64,000 nt of DNA from contig CM044966.1 of assembly GCA_024516035.1 (NCBI GenBank), positions 22,541,185 to 22,605,184 on the forward strand, written 5' to 3'. The DNA is from Bactericera cockerelli. Its lineage: Eukaryota; Arthropoda; Insecta; Hemiptera; Triozidae. This document shows, piece by piece, positions 10,555-21,570 of the stretch. Below the pieces are notes generated by a model. The model searched no databases. It saw only the letters and a program-made list of their open reading frames with translations, and was not told where the DNA came from. The stretch's first letter is position 1; every line of letters starts with the position of its first letter. The translations under genes were made by a program, and so were the position numbers.

Positions 10555-11180
10555 TCAAAAGTATGGCTACAAAAGAAGATTTCTTTGAGGAATTTCAGAA
10601 ATTCTTGCCCCTCCCTACTTGAAGAATTTCTACATGCAAGGAACCTCGTAGACTTGTAGCATCGGCAATAAATGCCCAGTGAATATTTTGGAATTGATGC
10701 TCAAAAACCAATATTTTGCTCAAAAGTATGGGTACAAAAGAAAATTTCTTTGAGGAATTTCAGAAATTCTTGCCTCTCCTTACTTGAAGAAAGTTTTCTA
10801 TTGTTCATTAACCATACTTTGTTTTTAAAACAAACAAAAATAGTTCTCATTTTTGTTATGATATCTACATTTAGCATTGAAGGTGCTTGGTACAAAAAGA
10901 TATGCTCAAAAGTATGGCTACAAAAGAATATTCTTTTGAGGAATTTCAAAAATTTTACCACTCCCTTATTGAAGAATATTGATCTACTATTCATGTACCA
11001 TATTTTTTTTAATAGTTTTCATTTTTGTAATGACATATTTATAATTTATCACATTTATCAAAATTCTCAAAAGTATGGCTACAAAACAATATTCCTTTGA
11101 GGAATTTCAGAAATTTTTGCCCCTCCCTACTTGAAGAATTTCAATATGCAAGGAACCTCCTAGACTTCAAGCATCGGCAA
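10555..11180. repeat. Four dispersed ~100-bp repeats
   Basis: CTCAAAAGTATGGCTACAAA (or GGTACAAA) followed by TTTGAGGAATTTCAGAAATT recurs at about 10555, 10720, 10908 and 11070. The first and last copies also share GAAGAATTTC, GCAAGGAACCTC, TAGACTT and GCATCGGCAAT. Spacing is irregular (about 165-190 bp), so this is a small local amplification. It lies just upstream (minus strand) of the 10020-10493 exon. Confidence 0.75.
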
Positions 11181-11384
11181 TGCCAAGGCATGACTTGTCG
11201 TTTCTACCGTGTGTGCCTCCATACCGTTTCCCTTTCTATAAACCTTGAGTGGTGGTCTCTCTCCAGCAAGTCTCTTGCACCGAGCCATACCGGGTGGAGC
11301 TGAAGACATCAGAACAAGAAATTAATGATTTATTGTTCCTTTTTTTTTAATTTTCCTAAAAGTTCTAGGGGCCCTTGTCAATTA

Positions 11385-11475
11385 TTAGCCTCCTGGTAAA
11401 GACAGTGATAGAAGTGCTGAGTCATTCCTCAACTGTCTGGCTACCATCGTTCTCGATGACGCCACCCTATGATCA
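11385..11475 (+). repeat. Dispersed repeat shared with 28355-28470
   Basis: GGGGCCCTTGTCAATT, AGAAGTGCTGAGTCATTCCT and GACGCCACCCTATGAT appear here and in reverse complement at 28355-28470. The class is unknown and no frame is present. Confidence 0.7.
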
Positions 11476-11749
11476 TGAAAAGAACACACATAGTATTCAC
11501 AGGGAATACAGCTTCTGTGGCGTAATGGTTAATAATTAATAGTCACAATAATTGTGACTACTGCCCGTTATCGATCAAGCTACTGAGGTCGGTAACAGAT
11601 GCAAGTATTTTTTATTTTTACATTTAGAGCAATTAATTCGATAACAGTAGTTGTTACCCGTTGAAATATAAATAAATTGTTTTTTTGTCAATTCTAGGAT
11701 AGGTTCAATATTTTGTACCACTCAAAAAAGTCACAATTTTAGCTACTTA

Positions 11750-11945
11750 GAATTTGAGGAAAAATGAGTAGCTGCTTTAATGTTAGCAGCGACCTGTGGT
11801 GGAATCATTTGCTTTTTTGTTTTGTTTTTTTTTTTTTTTTTTAATGCAAAAATAAGATATTGGGATATTAAAGATACGGAAAAGTCCAATAATTCTGCGC
11901 TAAGCACTAAAATTGTCATATAACAACACAAAGAAACACATTATC
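11750..11945 (+). repeat. SINE family B, 3' part
   Basis: Contains GAAAAATGAGTAGCTGCTTT, a T-run insertion, AAAATAAGATATTGGGATAT, AATTCTGCGCTA and ACACAAAGAAACACA, which are the tail blocks of family B. The tRNA-like head is missing. Confidence 0.7.
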
Positions 11946-12287
11946 ATACTTGGAATTTGAGCGTCTCAGTATACTGAATCTGTCAGGTTCGCATACCTGG
12001 TTCAATTGTACAAGACCTTCCTGGCCATGACGCAAATCTAGGATCGGTTCAATACCGGAGTATTATATCAGTATCATGATTTATTTAACACTATCTTTAT
12101 ACAACAAACATCTCTATCAGTTCACTCTCATCAGAGTCTTTCTGTGACTCACTCTTAAATGAATCAAGAGGAAAGTCCAAGATGAGTTGATTTTAAAAAA
12201 AATTCGCTGCAAAAAAAAAAATTTGCAGCGTTAAATTTTTTTCAATTCAATTGTCTTGTTAATAATAAATCTTTTTCGTGGAATGTA

Positions 12288-12420
12288 TACAGCAGACGAG
12301 GTTAATGCTCAAAGTATTTTCTACCATCAGAGTCTTATTATTATGTGATCACAAATTCAAATAAAATAGGAGAAAAAATAAAGCATTAGGTGGGATTCTG
12401 GCAAATTCATGCGTTATTTT
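12288..12420 (-). repeat. SINE family A, diverged copy
   Basis: Reverse complement of the family A tail (GAGGTTAATGCTCAAAG, TTTTCTACCA, AGAGTCTTATTATTATGTG), followed by a degraded GGTGGGATT box. Confidence 0.6.
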
Positions 12421-12524
12421 TTTTAAATTGGGTTTAATGTAGCTTTTAATTGCTTGGTTATAGCACGGGTATTACCCTTCTCAGGAGGGTAACACTATTT
12501 TTGAAATCATACGTTTTTTTATAT

Positions 12525-12816
12525 TAAGATGAGTGTTTCATAGCCTTTTTATTTCGTATCCATGAAACAGGAGCTACTGTAGACGCTTGTGGTCTGTGTT
12601 GTAGCCTGCCCATCCCGTAGTATGCCTCCCCTCTGATGGGCGAGAAGTGACACAATACTTCCCATTTAGGTGCTGGGTCAACACGAGCGTACCGGAAGGT
12701 ATCCCTTACAAACAACTGTAACCAAATTTTGAATACAATTTTTTGTGGGCGCGGGGGTTCGAACCCGGGACTTTCCGCATGGCGAGCGAGTGCTTAACCA
12801 CTGAGCTATTCGTGCG
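12525..12816 (-). repeat. SINE family D (tRNA-Gly-like head), full copy
   Basis: On the minus strand the head reads GCGCACGAATAGCTCAGTGG, CTCGCTTGCCATGCGG-like (anticodon-like GCC, so tRNA-Gly-like) and the B box GGTTCGAA. The tail holds GGTTACAGTTGTTTGTAAGG, a CCGGTACGCTCG box, AAGTATTGTGTCACTTC and GAAACACTCATCTT. The 63-codon frame across it is a shadow of the SINE. Confidence 0.85.
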
Positions 12817-12894
12817 CTATTTATTTACATAACATATTTACATAATATTCCAGTATCATATTAAAGGGCTAACGCTTCCAATAACTATATTTTT

Positions 12895-13056
12895 TAAGTT
12901 AAGTTTTTAAAGTTTTCATATTTGTGGTAATCGCTTTTGTGATATCACAACTACTCAAACTCGCTTTACTAAATCTACGCTGAAACCGGGACTTGAACCA
13001 CCGACCTCCAGGTTACAAGTCCGCTGCCTTATCGATCAAGCTACTGAGGTCGGTCC
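12895..13056 (-). repeat. SINE family C, full copy
   Basis: The reverse strand reads the tRNA-Thr-like head (CTTGATCGATAAGGCAGCGG, CTTGTAACCTGG, GGTTCAAGTCCCGG) and then the GATTTAGTAAAGCGAG tail with GTGATATCAC. Confidence 0.8.
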
Positions 13057-13278
13057 AATAACTATATACCTACGGCATCACGACCGGACATTCATAACAG
13101 CTATCAAAGACCCAAATAATACAATCCAATCAAAGACCCAAACCTGTCCCTACGGTAGCTATGTTCAATGATAGATGTGCCCAATACAAACATGGTTATG
13201 CGATAACCGCAATGTCACAATTCGTTAAGTTATCGCGTCACCTTATCTACTTAATATTCGGATTGGAATGTCTTCATT

Positions 13279-13395
13279 GGCACTGGTAGTCGAGTGGTTA
13301 ACGTGCTAGTCTGGTAATCCAGGTAGCGTAGGGATCCGTTGGTTCGAATTCCATCCAATGCATGAATTTTTCCTTAATTATTTGAGTTCATCCCT
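13279..13395 (+). repeat. SINE family A, head and link
   Basis: GGCACTGGTAGTCGAGTGGT, TCTGGTAATCCAGGTAGCG, GGTTCGAATTCC and ATGAATTTTTCCTTAATT. It stops inside the body, so the copy is 3'-truncated. Confidence 0.75.
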
Positions 13396-13529
13396 CAGCT
13401 GCGTTTGTAGAACTCCACAATCTGTAATTTTATTATTGTTTTATGTATGCATGAGAGTGAGAGGAGCGAGACGGAGGATCAGAGGGATTGAGTGTGAAGA
13501 TGGTGCAGGAATGGGACGAGTAGAGGAAT

Positions 13530-14205
13530 ATTTAGTCCCGCTTTCGGCGGGACGGTCCCACTTTGGAGCCGTTTGTCCCGCTGTCCCGAGCGATCTCTTC
13601 GGGACACTAAAATGTCCCGCTTTTGACCAAAATCATTAAAATGTCCCGCTTTTTCTTTCCTTATCTTATTGTAAAGAAATATTCAATAATTACCTAACGA
13701 AGATCGAGCATACTTCGTCAGCTAGTATTTTTTCTTCTTTTTTCAATGTATATACACGTAGCGCAATTTCGTCAATTAATTTTTGTGGTAGGTGCCAGTG
13801 CACCGCCAGGAGCGCCGCCAAACAGCGTACTTTTCGAACGTTTCGGAAAAAACAAACAAAAAAAATGGTTTTTTTATTCTATTATTTTATTAAAAATTTC
13901 AATTCTCATTAATCCAATTTTTCCTACATGCTGACACCGGGTGGGTGACTGGGTCGCTATAGACAATGCCTCTATAGCTACTCTATGTCCTCACGAGGCT
14001 GAGTGACCCCCGAAAACATCCAATACACGGTGACAAGTTATTGCCCCCGCCAGGGTTTGAATCCAGGTCTCCCGCGTACAAGACTAGTACAGTGACCATT
14101 AAGCCATGGGAGCTAGTCTACACTGTTAAAGTTAAATAGACTATCCCCCCCCCCCCCCCCGTAACGGGCCGCGTCCCGCTTTGGCTTCAAAAAAATCTGG
14201 TCACC
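13530..14205. mobile_element. Possible hAT-like remnant (GTCCCGC motifs)
   Basis: TTTAGTCCCGCTTTCGGCGG, repeated TGTCCCGCTTTT and, at 14160-14205, CGTCCCGCTTTGGC with AAAAAATCTGGTCACCCTAG, which in reverse is the CTAGGGTGACCAGA start often seen at hAT-type ends. No transposase survives. A tRNA-like module in reverse (14041-14115, GGTTTGAATCC) and a C16 run (14145-14160) sit inside. The class is an inference from the terminal wording only. Confidence 0.35.
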
Positions 14206-14369
14206 CTAGGAATGATGCATTATTGTTTAACTTTTGTTATTTTTTTAAATGATAAAATATTTAGAGTTTTGAAAAATAATAAAAATAAGAAATATTAATT
14301 TATGTTAGGTTGTCTAAGCATAAGGATATTGTACATAATATGTATATAGGTATTGGTTCTGTGATATTA

Positions 14370-14835
14370 GTGAGAGTTCTTCAATACCAACAAATCTCGC
14401 GTGACGACTTCGGCAATATTGACTTGGACGATAGGGTGTTATGTGATTCCTCATCTACTGATAATACTGATGGGTACCTGTACTGGACTCACTAGGTGTC
14501 CTGGTTTTCAGCAGGACAGGTTGATAACTTGCTATATCTATAAGGAAGGCTATTGCCTAACATTATAGGTATGTACTTTAAGGATAGGTAGATTGAGGTC
14601 TTCAATACTGACAAATACTTGTATGGTAACATTGGCAATATTGACTTGGAGTATTAGGGGTTTATGTGATTCCTTTTCTTCCAATATCTGTACTGGAGTA
14701 TCTTCATTGGTCTTCAAAACTAACAAATTATGGTAACATTGGCAATATTGACTTGGAGTATTAGGGTGTCATGTTTGTGACTCCTTATCTTTTAATATCT
14801 GTACTGGAGTATCTTCATTGACTGTTGCTTCCATT
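14370..14835 (+). repeat. Three diverged ~115-bp repeats
   Basis: The series CTTCAATAC, GGCAATATTGACTTGGA, GTGATTCCT and CTGTACTGGA occurs three times (about 14375, 14600, 14715), with a weaker fourth start at 14950. The first copy is open for 61 codons (14310-14495). The other copies are not open in the same frame, so I do not call a gene. Confidence 0.7.
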
Positions 14836-15121
14836 ATCGTAGATATGCCTTCAGGCTATGTATTGCCTAACAATGTAAGTTAGTATTTATATTATACTCG
14901 CATGCTCGGAATTAAATTTAGAATGTACTGAATGTGTGTTTTGTCTTCAATACAAACTAATTTTCGCGTGATAAACCGACCTCAGTAGCGGACTTTTAAA
15001 ATGTTTCCAACAAATGTCACCTAATCATATTTCGTTCTTCCAATAATCTGCGAAGTTTATGCAAACAAGTACAAAGGTGTTATATACTGGTGCTCATATC
15101 TACAACTCAGAAAATATGTTA

Positions 15122-15255
15122 GGTGTGGTAGTCAAGTGGTTAACACGCTGATCTGGTAATCCAGGTAGCATGGTGACCTGGGTTCGATCCCCAGCGGGGC
15201 AGGATTTTTTCTGGTGGTTACCTCTACTAAAGAGTGTTATTATTATTATATTATT
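15122..15255 (+). repeat. SINE family A/B hybrid copy
   Basis: The head is family A (GTGGTAGTCAAGTGGTTAAC, TCTGGTAATCCAGGTAGC). The B-box side then switches to the family B wording (GGTGACCTGGGTTCGATCCC, CAGCGGGGCAGGATTTTTT). It ends with a short family A tail (GGTGGTTACCTCTACTAAAG) and ATT repeats. This looks like a recombinant SINE. Confidence 0.65.
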
Positions 15256-15259
15256 ATGT

Positions 15260-15905
15260 CCTGAGTTCTCTTAATGTGGTCACCATCCTGTGGGGTCCTC
15301 ATTACATAAGCTTACCTTATCATGCATGTCTTCAATATCAGCCATACTAGGACTGTTGCGTTATCATTACCAATAGTTGTTTATGATTGAATGAATTCTT
15401 TGCTCATCACAAGTAGAGGTTGCGGATTTGATGTGTTTAATATTCATGCCGATCCTGCTGATCGGTTTGTGTTGGAATGTTTTTTACTTTTGAATGATAG
15501 TATTGTAGGTTACATTAACAGCAGAAATAGTGGCGATTTCAGTAGTAGTCACTGAGATCATATAACATAGAGGGAACCCGATGTATCAAGATTTGCGTCC
15601 AGTAGGGACCATCAGCTGATTTCAAAATCAGTGCCGCAGTTTAGTCTTTTTTCTGCTGCGAAGGAGTGGGTACCTAAACTACCTAATTCTTCCAAAATAA
15701 TTATTTTACTTTTTTCATACTTACCTATTTGTTATTTTTGGTTTTTCCTCCTCTTTTACTTTCCTTATTTTCTAGTTATTATGTACTAGTATAAGATTTG
15801 GTATCTGACGTGAAAATTAAAGATGTTTAGATATCTGCCACTGCATAAGGTAAACAAAAAATTCAAATAAATTGAACCAATCAGAGGCCGGGATTTGTTG
15901 AAAGA
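15260..15905. other. No gene seen
   Basis: Unique-looking AT-rich sequence between a SINE and the 110-bp satellite. I see no open frame, SINE box or inverted repeat that I can support. Confidence 0.5.
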
Positions 15906-15906
15906 G

Positions 15907-18270
15907 GGTCTTCTCTAGATTGAGGTTCACCTTGCCTGAAGAAGAGGATGAGCTCCTAGACTTAGCCACCCTGTATAATGTATAATGTACAGAAGAGTAT
16001 GGGCAATGTATTTTGTTTCTTAGTGTCTTCTCTAGTTGAGGTTCACCTTGCCTTAAGAAAGAATGAAGTCCTAGACTTAGCCACCCTGTATAATGTATAG
16101 TAGAGTATGGGCAATGTATTTTGTTTCACAGTGTCTTCTCTAGATTGAGGTTCACCTTGCCTGAAGAAGAGAATGAATTCCTAGACTTAGCCACTCTGTA
16201 TAATGTATAGTAGAGTATGGGCAATGTATTTTGTTTCACAGTGTCTTCTCTAGATTGAGGTTCACCTTGCCTGAAGAAGAGGATGAGTTCCTAGACTTAG
16301 CCACTCTGTATAATGTATAATGTATAGTAGAGTATGGGCAATGTATTTTGTTTCATAGTGTCTTCTCTAGATTGAGGTTCACCTTGCCTGAAGAAGAGGA
16401 TGAATTCCTAGACTTAGCCACCCTGTATAATGTATAGTAGAGTATGGGCAATGTATTTTGTTTCATGGTGTCTTCTCTAGATTGAGGTTCACCTTGCCTG
16501 AAGAAGAGGATGAATTCCTAGACTTAGCCACCCTGTATAATGTATAGTAGAGTATGGGCAATGTATTTTGTTTCACAGTGTCTTCTCTAGATTGAGGTTC
16601 ACCTTGCCTGAAGAAGAGGATGAATTCCTAGACTTAGCCACCCTGTATAATGTATAGTAGAGTATGGGCAATGTATTTTGTTTCACAGTGTCTTCTCTAG
16701 ATTGAGGTTCACCTTGCTTGAAGAAGAGGATGAATTCCTAGACTTAGCCACCCTGTATAATGTATAGTAGAGTATGGGCAATGTATTTTGTTTCACAGTG
16801 TCTTCTCTAGATTGAGGTTCACCTTGCTTGAAGAAGAGGATGAATTCCTAGACTTAGCCACCCTGTATAATGTATAGTAGAGTATGGGCAATGTATTTTG
16901 TTTCATAGTGTCTTCTCTAGATTGAGGTTCACCTTGCCTGAAGAAGAGGATGAATTCCTAGACTTAGCCACCCTGTATAATATATAGTATGGGCAATGTA
17001 TTTTGTTTCATAGTGTCTTCTCTAGATTGAGGTTCACCTTGCCTGAAGAAGAGGATGAATTCCTAGACTTAGCCACCCTGTATAATATATAGTATGGGCA
17101 ATGTATTTTGTTTCATAGTGTCTTCTCTAGATTGAGGTTCACCTTGCCTGAAGAAGAGGATGAATTCCTAGACTTAGCCACCCTGTATAATGTATAGTAG
17201 AGTATGGGCAATGTATTTTGTGTCTTAGTGTCTTCTCTAGATTGAGGTTCACCTTGCTTGAAGAAGAGGATGAATTCCTAGACTTAGCCACCCTGTATAA
17301 TGTATAATGTACAGAAGAGTATGGGCAATGTATTTTGTTTCACAGTGTCTTCTCTAGATTGAGGTTCACCTTGCCTGAAGAAGAGGATGAGCTCCTAGAC
17401 TTAGCCACCCTGTATAATGTATAGTAGAGTATGGGCAATGTATTTTGTTTCATAGTGTCTTCTCTAGATTGAGGTTCACCTTGCCTGAAGAAGAGGATGA
17501 ATTCCTAGACTTAGCCACCCTGTATAATGTATAGTAGAGTATGGGCAATGTATTTTGTTTCATAGTGTCTTCTCTAGATTGAGGTTCACCTTGCCTGAAG
17601 AAGAGGATGAATTCCTAGACTTAGCCACCCTGTATAATGTATAGTAGAGTATGGGCAATGTATTTTGTTTCACAGTGTCTTCTCTAGATTGAGGTTCACC
17701 TTGCCTGAAGAAGAGGATGAGCTCCTAGACTTAGCCACCCTGTATAATGTATAGTAGAGTATGGGCAATGTATTTTGTTTCACAGTGTCTTCTCTAGATT
17801 GAGGTTCACCTTGCCTGAAGAAGAGGATGAATTCCTAGACTTAGCCACCCTGTATAATGTATAATGTACAGAAGAGTATGGGCAATGTATTTTGTTTCAC
17901 AGTGTCTTCTCTAGATTGAGGTTCACCTTGCCTGAAGAAGAGGATGAGCTCCTAGACTTAGCCACCCTGTATAATGTATAGTAGAGTATGGGCAATGTAT
18001 TTTGTTTCATAGTGTCTTCTCTAGATTGAGGTTCACCTTGCCTGAAGAAGAGGATGAATTCCTAGACTTAGCCACCCTGTATAATGTATAGTAGAGTATG
18101 GGCAATGTATTTTGTTTCACAGTGTCTTCTCTAGATTGAGGTTCACCTTGCCTGAAGAAGAGGATGAGCTCCTAGACTTAGCCACCCTGTATAATGTATA
18201 GTAGAGTATGGGCAATGTATTTTGTTTCACAGTGTCTTCTCTAGATTGAGGTTCACCTTGCCTGAAGAAG
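15907..18270. repeat. 110-bp satellite array
   Basis: About 21 full units and one partial unit. The unit is 110 bp and starts TGTCTTCTCTAGATTGAGG; it contains CACCTTGCCTGAAGAAG, CCTAGACTTAGCCACCCTG and GGGCAATGTATTTTGTTTC. Length variants come from an extra TAATGTA (about 117 bp, near 15975, 17300, 17860) or a shortened TATATAGTATGG (near 16980, 17085). GAGCTC replaces GAATTC in a subset of units (15950, 17390, 17720, 17945, 18170). The recurrence of these marks shows blocks of units were copied. No coding signal. Confidence 0.96.
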
Positions 18271-18366
18271 AAGATACCTCACTACCTGTCACGACACAGA
18301 TAGGAGTGTTCCTTGGTGAAGAAATAGAGAAAAGAATATAGTGGTTATGATAAGTATATTAGCAAA

Positions 18367-18622
18367 GTAGTCACCGTGGCAGAGTGAGTTAGCGCGCTTG
18401 TACGCATGGTGACCTGAGTTCGATACCCAGCGGAGCAGGATTTTTTCTGCTCTGTACTTGGGTGTTCGGGGTCCACTCAATTTTACTAGCGACCAGTGCC
18501 GGAATTATAGGCAAAAATAAGATAGTTGGATAATAAAGATATGAAAAAGTCCTATTGGTAATTCTGCGCTACCCACTAAAATTGTGATATAATAACACAA
18601 AGAACACACATTTATTTATTTA
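18367..18622 (+). repeat. SINE family B, full copy
   Basis: tRNA-like head GTCACCGTGGCAGAGTGAGT, GCGCGCTTGTACGCATGG, B box GAGTTCGATACCC, then CAGGATTTTTTCTGCTCTG, CGACCAGTGCCGGAATTATA and an AACACAAAGAACACACATTT end. Confidence 0.85.
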
Positions 18623-18639
18623 TAAATAATAAATGCATA

Positions 18640-19112
18640 AAAATATTCAACAATAAAATACTGGCATTCCCGCACCATCTTCATAAGGAAGGGCCATCAC
18701 TCTCATTATTGATCCTCTGAGCCTAAGCAATAGTTAAAAATATCTATCTATATACTTATATGTACCTTCATTGGGTTGGGTGGAAGAGATTGCCACAGGC
18801 AATAACCCCGCCCTTTAGGTAGGATATTAGCTTCGTTATTTTTTTTGTTCTTGTTTCTTTGTTCAATCTATTTATTTTTTCTTTATAATTTCATTGTATT
18901 TTACTATTTTTGTCTTACCTTTTAAAGCATACTATAATAATAATAAATTGATATTCATAAGAATTATTAGAAATAGAAGTTTTGGGTGGAAGAGATTGCC
19001 ACAGGCGATAACCCCGCCCTTTAGGTAGGACATTAACTTCATTCTCTTTTTTTTTTTGTATCTTTGCTTAATCTTTTTGTTTTTCTTTATAATTTCATTG
19101 TATTTTACTGTA
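18640..19112. other. Dispersed AT-rich repeat, no gene
   Basis: The block GGGTGGAAGAGATTGCCACA, AACCCCGCCCTTTAGGTAGG, TTTCTTTATAATTTCATTG occurs twice here (about 18775 and 18985). It also occurs in reverse near 8395-8545, so a repeat family of at least 150 bp is present. Confidence 0.65.
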
Positions 19113-19823
19113 TACAGGGTGAACATAAAGTCTCACCCCTCCCCCCGTATCTCAGGAATGGCTGAAAATACAAGAAAACGCAAAAACCCGTATTCCTTAA
19201 TTTTTAGGGGGATTAATTAACAGCCAATAAAAATTTACCTACAGGGCCCCAGTCAAGCTGGGCAATCTGGGCATGGACCAACTTTAAAATCTTAAATAGA
19301 ATGGTATGTCTTGTGGCATATTGTTTTAAAGGTCTCAGAGAGAGAAGTTCATTACAATAAATTTCAGTAAGCTACAACTTACCGTTCTTGAGATACAGGG
19401 TTGGACGTCCTGCGTAATATCCATATATTTTGACCTATAACTCGTTGACCGTAAATTCCAGAAAAATAAAATTTGTTGAAAATAACTCCTTATGGCAAGA
19501 ACTTTCAAACAAGTTAAAACTTGATTTGTTTTTTCGTTAAAATTTTTCGGACGGTTCGTCCGGCTGACGAAACCGACCAGAAACTAATATCAACAGAGTA
19601 TGTCGAGTTATACCTTTTTCGACAGGGCTCGTCATAAGGAGTTATTATCAACAAATTTCATTTTTCTATAATTTACGGTTAACGAGTTATAGGTCAAAAT
19701 ATATGGATATTACGCTGACGTTCGACCCTGTATCTCAAGAACGGTAAGTCGTAGCTCACTGAAATTTGTTTCAGCCATTCTCGAGATATTGGGGGTGGGG
19801 TGAGACTTTATGCTCACCCTGTA
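19113..19823. mobile_element. Foldback/MITE-type element, deleted copy
   Basis: Terminal inverted repeats TACAGGGTGA...TCACCCTGTA flank long inverted arms. Both arms hold TAAAGTCTCACCCC, the CCATATATTTTGACCTATAA block and ACTCGTTGACCGTAAATT. TA follows each end, consistent with a TA target duplication. Compared with the 887-bp copy at 39372-40258, the right arm lacks about 180 bp between GAAATTTGTT and CAGCCATTCTCG. No transposase. By ends and TA target it is plausibly an IS630/Tc1/mariner-related MITE. Confidence 0.8.
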
Positions 19824-20104
19824 TATTTTTTGTTCTACCTAATAAAGCTTACTATAATAATAATGATCGGAGGTGGTCTTGGTGGTCACTTTCAGTGGAT
19901 GTTGACCACCAAGATGGCGACCGATGACCCACTCCAGGCCCAGAAGTAAAGCCACCAGGAAGTGACAGGCAATTACTTTCCTATTAGTTCCTGGTCCTCT
20001 GTCCAATGGCCTGAGATAAATTTATGATCAATGCCTCTAGAGGATAGTGGACTCTATGCTATGTTGACTGTATACTACTGTATAGTGTTATAATAATTCC
20101 GTGT

Positions 20105-20190
20105 CTGTGAGATAAGTATTGATACCTAAATCACGGTGGTGAGAGGATTATATGGACGCCCAAATCCAATGTCTAGGCTCCTTTCATGTC
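20105..20190 (-). repeat. Single inverted copy related to the 61-bp array
   Basis: The reverse strand reads GCCTAGACATTGGATTTGGG, CGTCCATATAATCCT and GATTTAGGTATC, which matches one unit of the 61-bp array at 29715-30190, 9.5 kb away. Confidence 0.75.
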
Positions 20191-20221
20191 CATTGATTCT
20201 GTTTGATTTTAACGTCCTGAA

Positions 20222-20345
20222 TTGAGGTAGTCAGGACGGGTGTTTTACCCTCCATTCGCTGGGAATCATATATCAGCTACCCACATTAACCTCACCCAGC
20301 CTGATGGGTATAGCCGGATATGCCAGCCTCACGTGTTTCGAACGG
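20222..20345 (-). repeat. 5S-SINE body fragment
   Basis: TTTTACCCTCCATTCGCTGG, CCCACATTAACCTCACCCAG and GCCAGCCTCACG match the body (not the 5S head) of the SINE at 56375-56642, in the same orientation. Confidence 0.65.
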
Positions 20346-20513
20346 ACAGAATATTCTTCGGAAAGTCTGCCCCAATCGGAAGTCGAACTCGAGACCTCTG
20401 GACTACGGGCAGTAGTCACAACCATTACGCCACGGAGGCTGGCGTAATGGTTTAATTCTGCGCTACCACCACCAGATTGTGATAAAATTATCACACAAAG
20501 AAACACATTTATT

Positions 20514-20805
20514 CAGTAGTCACCGTGGCAGAGTAAGTACCTAAGTGTGCTAGGTATGCACGCACGGTGACCTGAGTTCGATTCCCAGCGGGGCAGGACT
20601 TTTTCTGCTCTGTTATTGTGTGTTCGGGGTCCACTCATACGTCATGAGGAAAAATGAGTAGCTGCTTTAATGTGAGGAGCGACCAGTGGCAGAACTATAG
20701 GCAAAAATAAGATATTGGCAAAAGATATGAAAAAATATTCCATAATTCTGCGCTATACCCACTAAAAAATTGTGATATAATAACACAAAGAAACACGTTC
20801 ATTAT
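20514..20805 (+). repeat. SINE family B, full copy
   Basis: CAGTAGTCACCGTGGCAGAG, GCACGGTGACCTGAG, TTCGATTCCCAGCGGGGCAG, GGAAAAATGAGTAGCTGC, AATTCTGCGCTA and AACACAAAGAAACACG. Complete head and tail. Confidence 0.85.
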
Positions 20806-21011
20806 TAATTTATTTATTTTTCTTTGTTTATGTTTGACATTGTTCTGAAAATTTTGTCTCTTTCCTGCCTTTTTTGTTTTTCTAAATTTGTTCAATTTTT
20901 TCTGTTTCAGGTAATGGGTAAAAAAATTCTCTTCACATATGTCTAATCTATATTGTTCATGTACAGTGTACACCAGTATATGCACACAAACCGGTAAGTA
21001 AAAGTAGGCAA

Positions 21012-21160
21012 GCCAGCGTCGATGGTGCCTTGAATGCACCGGTTCTCGTAGGATCAACGAAGTTAAACAACGTCCAGCGAGGTGAAGACTTCGTGATGCT
21101 GGCATTTTGGCCCAACCCAGGCTTTGTGAGGTTTATGTGGGTAGCAGGTTTTGAAAAGTA
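21012..21160 (+). repeat. 5S-rRNA-derived SINE, sense copy
   Basis: Starts GCCAGCGTCGATGGTG and continues with CACCGGTTCTCGTAGGATCA, GAAGTTAAACAACGTCC and GAGGTGAAGACTT, closing with GATGCTGGC. These are the 5S rRNA landmarks (CGGTTCTCGTCCGATC, GAAGTTAAGC, the closing stem), diverged. The body that follows (CCCAGGCTTTGTGAGGTTTA) is a decayed version of the tail of the other copies. Confidence 0.75.
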
Positions 21161-21570
21161 GAGGAGGCTCTTAGTAATTCTGCGCTACCCACAAAATTTA
21201 TGAAGAGGCTTTGTGTTTCACCACAAATAAAATAATACATAATTTGGACGACACTTAATATTAGTTATTGCCCATGCATGGTTCGCATTTTACCCACCCC
21301 TGTAGATTCAAATCAATTCATTGATTGATTTTTTTCTTCAATCAATCAAAACTGCACATTAAAGATTGAATGCATTTCATTGCATTTCGCAATAAAGAGT
21401 TTCATAATAATAATAATGAATGCATTTTGCTATTCGAATTGTTCTAAGAAAGAGTTATTAGATTTTTTAGCCTGTACGCACCGAATTAATAGAAATTTTA
21501 ATTAAAAATACTTTCATGTGCCCGACAAGTAGGTATTTTTTTTATGAACATTTATTTATTTAATTTAACA

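Noticed and set aside
20240..20506. 71- and 77-codon frames
   Set aside because: They run through SINE body sequence and tRNA-like modules; frames of this kind (with SRTRDLW or SSTSDW words) arise from B-box reading.
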